Assembly (NCBI GenBank): GCA_902785575.1
Contig: CACZZF010000006.1
Coordinates: 1 to 64,000 of the forward strand
DNA length: 64,000 nucleotides
From: an uncultured Bacteroidia bacterium
GTDB taxonomy: Bacteria; Bacteroidota; Bacteroidia; Bacteroidales; UBA932
Direction: 5' to 3'
The notes under the pieces were generated by a model that worked only from the letters and a program-made list of their open reading frames with translations, was not told the origin of the DNA and did no database searches. A program made the position numbers and the translations under genes. This document shows positions 58,184-64,000 of the stretch, in pieces (within the stretch, counting starts at the first letter, position 1; each line of letters starts with the position of its first letter).

Positions 58184-61069
58184 TTAAAAACTGAAAGGCC
58201 AGTTTGTGTAGGATTCGATAGAGAAGAAGTCGTCTCCCATTCCCATCGCCTCAAGGAACGCCTTTTTCCGTTCTTCGGTTGCATCCTGATTGACCGAATT
58301 GTCGCTGTTCAAGACAGCGGGTACATAGAGGCAAATCGTTTTCGGCGTGACATTCATAAACGCATCCTTTTCAACCGTTGTTGGCGGGTCACCCCCCTTG
58401 AAATAGATACTAAACTTATTATTTGCGTCAGAGACATTTTGCAGGTATTGAAAAGCGCCCTTGCAGATGTACGTGAGCGTGGAAGGTAGCCCCAGTTTAC
58501 GCAACAGGTAAGAGCCGCTATTGGCCCCTTTCGCATCGAAGACGCTTTCGGGCAGCTTCTGGATTCCCTCGGGAATGGACCAGGCCGTTATGGGCGATTC
58601 GTTAGACTTCAAGGTCGAACCCCAGGCGAATGCAAGCAGGGTCGTACCCTGATACAAGCCCAGATTGTCAGGGGTCACCCGGTTTTTTCCGTTAGCCGTC
58701 GGCCCTTCGAATTTTTGCAAATAGAGACAATGGACGAAACTGTTCTCGGCGATGGAATCGACATAAGCTGTTCCGTTATCGGGATCGGTCGGGAAGTTTA
58801 TTGCATAGATCTTTGAATACTCGAAAGCATGGTCGCGGATCGTCTTCAAGGAGGTTGGGAAGTAAACGTTGGTGATCATTGATTTGCAGAAGGCCTTGCT
58901 GCCGACGACCTGTACGCTTTCAGGAATACTATAAGTGGCAATATCCTCCCGGACTTTGAGAAGGATTCCGTTATAAATCAAGGCTTTTCCATCATTTGTC
59001 GCAAACTTTCCGGAAATGTTTTCCAGTCTTTCGCATTCCACGAAGGGACCATCTTCATCACCATACCCGCCTTGGATCGTCGTGATGCTTTCGGGAAGCG
59101 TAATGGATTTGAGGTTCCACCAGCCCTTGAAACTCCCCGCAGGAATCGTTTCGATGCCGGTGAAATACTGGAATTCATTGAAAAACTCGTAGGAAGCCCC
59201 TTGGGTCAGTTCATCTCCGAATAGCTCATTCAGCGATTTGACCATCTTGGCTTCGGCGTTACAGATTTTGAAGTCGTCGTTGATATCCACAGCTTCACGT
59301 ATCTTATCGAATAAGTCCCTGTCTTCGAAATCGATAATCTTATCGTCATACCCTTGTTGTATTCTGAACTTGAGGGCAGCTTGATGGAACCTCGTATCCT
59401 TGACGGTCACGCTCGTCGTGCGGTAGCTGAGTCCCAAATTGGGCTGGAGTTTGACTTGGATCGTCGTGGTTTCGTCCGTCTTATCGTATGAAAGAACCTC
59501 GAGCCAGGGTGCGTCTCCCCATCTCAGCGAATCGGGAAGCTCCGGCTTGGAGGTTTCAATATTGGACTTGAACTTAAGCTCCAGGGTGGTGCAATCAAAG
59601 GCGACATGGATCGTTTCGGTGATCTGAGTGATCGGTTCAAGGGGTTTGAGATACGCCTCCTTTATGGGCAGCGTGCGCTTCACGGAACCGTCCTTGTTGG
59701 ATGCCGTGACTTCGACCTTGGTTTTCCCATCCGTGATGCTCTTTCCGGACACAATCTGTATGACACCTTGCATCGGATTGTTCGTATCCGGGACAACGGT
59801 GGCGGATATGTCGTCGCTAGTCGTAACGGTTACTACAACATCTGACTCCGAAGTCACGGTGTAGGCGATGGGGAGGGACTGCTCCGTCAGCATCATCACC
59901 TCGTCATTTTCCACCATATATTCATCGGAGATAGTAATGACGGGCGGCTGGGGAATCAAGTCTTCGAGAGCTTTCTGGATGGCCGTGAGGATTTCGCCGT
60001 AGTCCTTCAACCCCTTGATGGCGCCGAGGATGTCCAAGATGGATTTGCTGACATTGTCATTGATCGTGGTGTCAATATCGCCGAGTTTCGAGACGATTCC
60101 CTCTATCTTTGTGATGAGCCCGTCGTCGTCCAGGCTGGCCTTTATGCCCAGGATCGTGGTCTTGATTTCGTCCAGGGCCGTCTTGGCGTCGGCGAGACCG
60201 GAGTTGAGCGCGCCATTGATGAGGTCTAACTTTCCTTCGAGGCTAATCGATTGGTCCTGTATGGCCGTGTCGATGGCATCGAGTTTCTCTTCCATCGTGC
60301 CTTCCAGACTTTCAATGGCTTGCAGAATCAATTTCTGACCGGCGTTCGCATCGGCTAGGCCGCTGGTCACGGCCGCTTCAATCAACCCGAGCTTGGTATC
60401 CAGGTTGGTGGTTTGTCCCTTAATGGCCGTCTCTATAGCGTCGAGCTTCTCTCCCATTTCCCCGTCCAACGATTCAATCGCCTGTTGGATCAACCCCGTC
60501 GCTTCTCGACTATCAGCCAAATTGCGTTCGATGGCAGATGAAATCAAATCCAGTTTAGTTCCTAAACCTAAAGTCTCGCTCTGAATAGCCGTCTCGATGG
60601 CTTTAAGCTGCTCCTCGATCGAGCCTGTCAGCGATTCGATGGACGTTTGAATCAACTTCTGCTGTGCCTTTTCATCGGCAAATCCTTTTGCAACCGCCAC
60701 CTCGATGAGCGCCAGTTTTGTTTCCAGGCTAGTCGTCTGGCTTTTGACGGCAGTATCGATGGCCTCAAACTTCTCGGCCATCGTGCCGGAAAGTGATTCC
60801 AGTGCTTTAAGAATCATTTCCTGCCGGGCATCGCTATCGGCGACGCCGTCGGAAATGGCCGACTCAATCATCGTCAGTTTCCGCGTCAACGCATTGTTGG
60901 CGTCGGTGATGGCCTCGATGATTGTGCTGAGATCCGACTTCATATTGATGACAATCTTAACTGGTTCGGGTTCGCAAGCTGTGAACACAAACGGAGCGAC
61001 AGGAGCCAATACACAAACGGCGCCCAGCAAGCTGATCGGAAGGAGTCGTTTCATTTTCATAGACTTCAT
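58184..61069 (-). CDS. Stalk-repeat lipoprotein 2 with Ig-like and LRR head
   Basis: 961 residues. The signal ends in lipobox FVFTACEPE. Residues 62-331 hold five 54-residue units (62, 116, 170, 224, 278) in the same place as in lipoprotein 1, followed by the same kind of linker (GIVSKLGDIDTTINDN, YGEILTAIQKALEDL). The head differs: Ig-like domains about 385-590, then BspA-like leucine-rich segments (LKSITLPESITTIQGG, VQVVGSKAFCKS, SLKTIRDHAFEYSKI) to the end. BspA-type LRR often bind host or partner proteins. It is transcribed toward lipoprotein 1 from a promoter at 61102. Confidence 0.75.
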   Translation of the reverse strand: MKSMKMKRLLPISLLGAVCVLAPVAPFVFTACEPEPVKIVINMKSDLSTIIEAITDANNALTRKLTMIESAISDGVADSDARQEMILKALESLSGTMAEKFEAIDTAVKSQTTSLETKLALIEVAVAKGFADEKAQQKLIQTSIESLTGSIEEQLKAIETAIQSETLGLGTKLDLISSAIERNLADSREATGLIQQAIESLDGEMGEKLDAIETAIKGQTTNLDTKLGLIEAAVTSGLADANAGQKLILQAIESLEGTMEEKLDAIDTAIQDQSISLEGKLDLINGALNSGLADAKTALDEIKTTILGIKASLDDDGLITKIEGIVSKLGDIDTTINDNVSKSILDILGAIKGLKDYGEILTAIQKALEDLIPQPPVITISDEYMVENDEVMMLTEQSLPIAYTVTSESDVVVTVTTSDDISATVVPDTNNPMQGVIQIVSGKSITDGKTKVEVTASNKDGSVKRTLPIKEAYLKPLEPITQITETIHVAFDCTTLELKFKSNIETSKPELPDSLRWGDAPWLEVLSYDKTDETTTIQVKLQPNLGLSYRTTSVTVKDTRFHQAALKFRIQQGYDDKIIDFEDRDLFDKIREAVDINDDFKICNAEAKMVKSLNELFGDELTQGASYEFFNEFQYFTGIETIPAGSFKGWWNLKSITLPESITTIQGGYGDEDGPFVECERLENISGKFATNDGKALIYNGILLKVREDIATYSIPESVQVVGSKAFCKSMITNVYFPTSLKTIRDHAFEYSKIYAINFPTDPDNGTAYVDSIAENSFVHCLYLQKFEGPTANGKNRVTPDNLGLYQGTTLLAFAWGSTLKSNESPITAWSIPEGIQKLPESVFDAKGANSGSYLLRKLGLPSTLTYICKGAFQYLQNVSDANNKFSIYFKGGDPPTTVEKDAFMNVTPKTICLYVPAVLNSDNSVNQDATEERKKAFLEAMGMGDDFFSIESYTNWPFSF
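60077..60886 (-). repeat. Five 162-bp coding repeats of lipoprotein 2
   Basis: Same 54-residue period and same start residue as the array at 56474-57283, on the opposite strand. Confidence 0.88.
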
Positions 61070-61101
61070 AGTAGGAAATAACTGAGATTTAGGCGAGTAT
61101 A

Positions 61102-61109
61102 CAAATATA
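61102..61109 (-). promoter_or_regulatory. -7 box TATATTTG for stalk lipoprotein 2
   Basis: Minus-strand TATATTTG matches TAnnTTTG, 32 bases before the ATG at 61069, next to a run of T on the plus strand. Confidence 0.5.
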
Positions 61110-61330
61110 CTTTTTTTTTATTTATGATAAGTATCACGCTTAATCATTTATTACCCGTTATCCTCGAGTGGTCAGGTTCCTTCCATAACATGGTGGTGGC
61201 TAGGCCATCCTCAATGGCCGATTGTTGTCTGACACGAGTAACCCTGAAATGAAAGAACCGCTATGACAAATCTGATAAAGCATCTGATTATTAGCATTTT
61301 CCCGCTTTGCCATCTATTGCCTGTCGGAGC

Positions 61331-61352
61331 TCGAAACCGAGGAAGGCTTGCG
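61331..61352 (+). repeat. Right 22-bp direct repeat at the radC break
   Basis: TCGAAACCGAGGAAGGCTTG followed by CG; 21 of 22 bases equal 55423-55444. Confidence 0.85.
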
Positions 61353-61456
61353 ACCTGATGGACATCAATCTTATGGATCATATCATATTGGCGGATGACT
61401 GCTATTTCAGCTTCTCGGGAGAAAAAGTGTTTGAATACGATGGAACAGTTGAATAA
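61331..61456 (+). pseudogene. radC-like C-terminal fragment
   Basis: Reads KACDLMDINLMDHIILADD, CYFSFSGEKVFEYDGTVE, stop. LLDIxLxDHIIL and YFSF are the conserved C-terminal part of RadC proteins. It continues the reading frame that stops being RadC at 55444. The stop overlaps the ssb-like start by 17 bases. Confidence 0.8.
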
Positions 61457-61628
61457 AGTCGAGCTGATAGGCATTGTGGGAAGTGTCTACGTCAAGGATT
61501 TCGGGAACATGAGTTGCGTCAACTTCAGTGTCGCCACCAACGAGGAAACAGGGAAACATTTGAAAATTAATATATTACAGAACCAAGCTGTGGCAAGCCC
61601 TTGGGCCGTCTCTGGAGTACGTATCTGA
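61440..61628 (+). pseudogene. Truncated single-strand DNA-binding protein gene
   Basis: 62 residues from ATG 61440. MEQLNKVELIGIVGSVYVKD and NFSVATN match the start of Bacteroidales SSB, but the following conserved WHN/aromatic part is absent and the frame ends after unrelated residues (ASPWAVSGVRI). A normal SSB is about twice as long. Neighbouring radC and ssb genes often travel together on integrated elements of this group. Confidence 0.65.
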
Positions 61629-61690
61629 GCAAGGGAAAAAAACATCGTCCCCGGGCTGGGCCTCAGACCATGCCGCCGTGAATACAATAT

Positions 61691-63205
61691 TCAGTTATTG
61701 ACAGGCAGGTTGACCCAGGTCTCGTTTGCCCAGCCAACCGTGCGGCCGATACCCCTAACCTCACCGCGGATGCCTTGCTCCTGAAGTTCACGGAACCCCT
61801 GTTCACCGGGCTTCAGGTCAAGGAAAGGAAGGAGGTAGCATCCGTGGTCCAACAGCACTGACTGTACTTCCGCCGCAGGGACTTCCGAAGGATGACGGCC
61901 GGAACGGGCCGCGATCGCGGCAAGCGCGCCTGCGGCCTGCCCGAGTCCGAGCAGTACCGGCTGCAACCGTACCGCTCCGTTCATCTCCCAGTCCACCGAC
62001 ACGGCCTTGTCAGCAACAAGAAGATCCTCCACTGAAACCGGTATCACGACGCCCAGGGGCACGCTGAAGGAAGGTATGGAGCCGAAGCTAAGATGTGACA
62101 GTTCCCTCCACCCGGGGTTGGCATAGTGGTGGTGATCGACCGGATAGTCACCTACCGCGACCGCCCGCATGTATAGGTCATAGGAATAAGGATGACGCGC
62201 GGCATCAACAGTCATGGTGTCGCGGCCGGCGATACGCCGGGCCTCTCGAAAGTATGGGTAGAAAGGAAGCCCGTCTACGGTCGGGAAAACGTCGTCGGCA
62301 ACCCCGATCCTCGTATATCCCAGGTCGTGCTGAATGAAATAGACGAATCCGAGAGTACGAGATTTTGCCTGCCTGAACGCCTCTGAACGCTCCTCAGGCG
62401 TCAAGGCCAGGTAATCCACATAGTAGTCATTGCCGTATATGGGCCAGTTGAGCATGATATATCCGTCCGGCAAGCGGCCGTACGAGAGCATCTGCTCAGG
62501 ACTCCACAGTTTCTGTCCCTTCGGGTTGTTCCCGTCAATATCCTCGGCCAGAGGGTTCAAACAACAGTTCCGATAGAATTCGGCGTCATAGCCTTCCGGC
62601 ATTTCCATCAAGACGTCGTGGTCATATTCCTTAAGGACCGCGACATAGGTCATGTCCTGGACGGTGCGGCCGTCATCCAGCGCTTCCGCACCCACGGAGC
62701 GGGCCACATCCCCGAGTTCTGTACCGTCTACCAGGATCCGCGCCTTTACGCGGCTGCCATCCGAGAGACGGAGCATCCAGTCTCCACTTCCCTTTTTGCG
62801 GCCGATGCCCGTAACCGTGGTTTCAAATTTCACTTCCACACCGGATTCCTCGGCGATGCCGCTGAAAATACCTGCCCCGACGCGAGGGTTGAAAAGTATG
62901 TTTGACACCCAGCCGGAACGGAGAGCATCATAGCCACCGTACCGGGTAGCCAGCGAGTCGGTGAATTCTCCGAATATCCCACCTCGCAGGCGGTAGTTGC
63001 CGTCGACGGCACTGACACCTGCGGATGTCAGTACACCTCCGAGCCAGGTCCCTTCTTCCACCACAAGAGTCCTGGCTCCTCCACGTGCCGCCTCTATAGC
63101 GGCGGCAGTCCCTCCGGCACCTCCGCCCGCGACCACTACATCATAAGTCCGCGAGCAGGCGGAAAGAGCCATCAGCGCGCAAAACATTACAAGATACCTA
63201 TTCAT
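61691..63205 (-). CDS. FAD-dependent oxidoreductase lipoprotein
   Basis: 504 residues with lipobox ALSACSRT. The FAD dinucleotide motif is VVVAGGGAGGTAAAIEAARG, followed by GTWLGGVLTSAGVSAVDGN, and the C-terminal flavin contact GLGQAAGALAAIAA. This is the exported FAD oxidoreductase family often found with polysaccharide degradation genes in Bacteroidetes; substrate is unknown. A fragment of a related gene lies at 51553-51714. A -7 box lies at 63222-63229. Confidence 0.87.
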   Translation of the reverse strand: MNRYLVMFCALMALSACSRTYDVVVAGGGAGGTAAAIEAARGGARTLVVEEGTWLGGVLTSAGVSAVDGNYRLRGGIFGEFTDSLATRYGGYDALRSGWVSNILFNPRVGAGIFSGIAEESGVEVKFETTVTGIGRKKGSGDWMLRLSDGSRVKARILVDGTELGDVARSVGAEALDDGRTVQDMTYVAVLKEYDHDVLMEMPEGYDAEFYRNCCLNPLAEDIDGNNPKGQKLWSPEQMLSYGRLPDGYIMLNWPIYGNDYYVDYLALTPEERSEAFRQAKSRTLGFVYFIQHDLGYTRIGVADDVFPTVDGLPFYPYFREARRIAGRDTMTVDAARHPYSYDLYMRAVAVGDYPVDHHHYANPGWRELSHLSFGSIPSFSVPLGVVIPVSVEDLLVADKAVSVDWEMNGAVRLQPVLLGLGQAAGALAAIAARSGRHPSEVPAAEVQSVLLDHGCYLLPFLDLKPGEQGFRELQEQGIRGEVRGIGRTVGWANETWVNLPVNN

Positions 63206-63221
63206 CTATCTCACTTTTCCA

Positions 63222-63229
63222 CAAATATA
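63222..63229 (-). promoter_or_regulatory. -7 box TATATTTG for the FAD oxidoreductase gene
   Basis: Minus-strand TATATTTG matches TAnnTTTG, 16 bases before the ATG at 63205. Confidence 0.5.
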
Positions 63230-63347
63230 GAATTATACTGGAACATAGCAGGATCTTTTTGTGGCAGAAGCAATGTGATTCCGAGATTATCCGCCTGCAG
63301 GTGACACTATTTCAGCCTTTTACAAAACTAAAATAATCTTTTTTTCG

Positions 63348-63355
63348 TAGTTTTG
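63348..63355 (+). promoter_or_regulatory. -7 box TAGTTTTG for the last gene
   Basis: TAGTTTTG matches TAnnTTTG and ends 32 bases before ATG 63388, after a seven-T run. Confidence 0.45.
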
Positions 63356-63387
63356 TCAATAATGGACAACTAATTATAAAACTAACA

Positions 63388-64000
63388 ATGTTGGAAAAAT
63401 TAGACACCCTAGGGGCATGCCTGCTGGCCGTGCTGATGGCCGGTACCTTTCTCTTCTTTGTAATTGCCCACGCAATCGGCTTCCAGTACTGCAAAAAACT
63501 CTTCGGTACCCGACGGATCACCCAGCAAAACCAGGAGATTCCTCTGGAGGGCAACCTGTTCGCAGCCTGCTACATCCGAACCAATCAGCCGCGCGTCCTG
63601 GATCAGCACATCCATCACGAGTTGCCGGCGGCTTTCCTTTACCGCTGGTACAGCGAAGGAAAACTGAAACTCGTGCAGCAAAAGCCCGCAATGGATATCG
63701 TCAACTATCTCTCCATCCAGAAAGACGCTGTCATCCGTGATAAGGAAGAAAACAGTTTGTACCAGAAATTCTGTGAAGCTTCCGGGGAAGACGGGCTGCT
63801 GGGAGTTGATGAAGTGTATGAGTGGAGCTACAGACATCCCGGCGATCTTTATGGCTATAAACCGGAAGACAAAGGAAAGGAATGGTTCCAAAACCGGAGA
63901 ATGATCGAGCCCGATAATCCGAAAGACAAGCTGACGAATCTGGGCATACGGATACGCTCCCTCACGCCAGAAGGAGCAGCGAAAGCCCGTGGACTGGTTG
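63388..64000 (+). CDS. Membrane-anchored protein, 3' end outside window
   Basis: The frame from ATG 63388 is open for 204 codons to the window edge. Residues 9-32 (LGACLLAVLMAGTFLFFVIA) form one membrane segment, followed by a soluble part rich in charged residues (YRWYSEGKLKLVQQKPAMDI, EVYEWSYRHPGDLYGYKPED). The family was not recognised. A DUF-type Bacteroidetes membrane protein is likely. Several antisense and frame-shifted short frames here are shadows of it. Confidence 0.7.
   Translation, partial: MLEKLDTLGACLLAVLMAGTFLFFVIAHAIGFQYCKKLFGTRRITQQNQEIPLEGNLFAACYIRTNQPRVLDQHIHHELPAAFLYRWYSEGKLKLVQQKPAMDIVNYLSIQKDAVIRDKEENSLYQKFCEASGEDGLLGVDEVYEWSYRHPGDLYGYKPEDKGKEWFQNRRMIEPDNPKDKLTNLGIRIRSLTPEGAAKARGLV

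Larger units (their letters stand above)
55445..61330. mobile_element. Inserted 5.9-kb cassette splitting radC
   Basis: The stretch between the two 22-bp repeats interrupts one radC reading frame: the left piece ends at KAC and the right piece resumes at KACDLMDINLMDH. It holds a barrel gene, two stalk-repeat lipoprotein genes and no recognisable recombinase or transposase. The repeats could be a target duplication, an att core, or the result of recombination between two radC copies. Confidence 0.5.

Noticed and set aside
63409..63891. A 160-codon antisense frame near the right edge
   Set aside because: The plus-strand frame from 63388 has a promoter box, a membrane segment and stays open to the edge; the antisense frame is its shadow.

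Overview
The window looks like a chromosomal segment from a carbohydrate-degrading member of the Bacteroidales (gut or rumen type). The reasons are a SusC/SusD pair, many secreted or lipoprotein glycoside hydrolases, TonB-type outer-membrane proteins, no obvious Shine-Dalgarno sequences, and repeated copies of the Bacteroidetes -7 promoter box TAnnTTTG just upstream of gene starts. No rRNA, tRNA or CRISPR array was seen. The exact genus cannot be fixed from the sequence alone.

Layout. 1-4725: a tightly overlapping operon of a Gfo/Idh/MocA oxidoreductase (5' end cut by the window), a sugar isomerase-like TIM barrel, a HAD phosphatase and a TonB-receptor-like barrel. 4736-16916: GH2 beta-galactosidase with a CsgG/FlgT-like secreted protein, GH51 arabinofuranosidase, an operon of serine hydrolase, CE1-like esterase and S41 protease-like protein, and an ABC exporter. 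16955-31922: a polysaccharide utilisation block with SusC, SusD, a DUF4434 protein, a sugar porter, an alpha/alpha-toroid glycosidase-like lipoprotein, a second Gfo/Idh oxidoreductase, a TIM-barrel hydrolase-like lipoprotein and a GH5-like enzyme, followed by a small hypothetical protein and a TfoX-like protein. No HTCS or SusR-type regulator is present.

31923-42394: a visibly AT-richer accessory stretch. It opens with about 1.1 kb holding no convincing gene, then a DUF3825-like protein, a WYL regulator, an unknown helical protein, a PIF1-like helicase and two unknown exported proteins. 42395-47832: a small outer-membrane protein, GH106 rhamnosidase with an acyltransferase, and an orphaned RelB-like antitoxin beside an inactivated PIN toxin gene. 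47833-51452: an ECF sigma operon (sigma, membrane anti-sigma candidate, DUF4252-like protein, TlpA-like thioredoxin lipoprotein). 51501-51714: remnants of a GH106 gene and an FAD oxidoreductase. 51754-55154: a double-domain GH5-like protein whose second copy has lost its catalytic residues, and a second CE1-like esterase.

55228-61628 is the most unusual part. A radC-like gene is split in two, and the break point is marked on both sides by a 22-bp near-perfect direct repeat. The roughly 5.9 kb between holds an outer-membrane barrel and two tail-to-tail lipoprotein genes. Both lipoproteins carry the same five-unit, 54-residue helical repeat stalk at the same position but have different C-terminal heads. 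A truncated ssb gene follows the radC remnant. The window ends with an FAD-dependent oxidoreductase and a membrane protein gene cut by the right edge.

Taken together, most genes serve capture and breakdown of plant-type glycans rich in galactose, arabinose and rhamnose, with esterases removing acyl groups. The accessory and remnant stretches record repeated insertion, deletion and gene decay.
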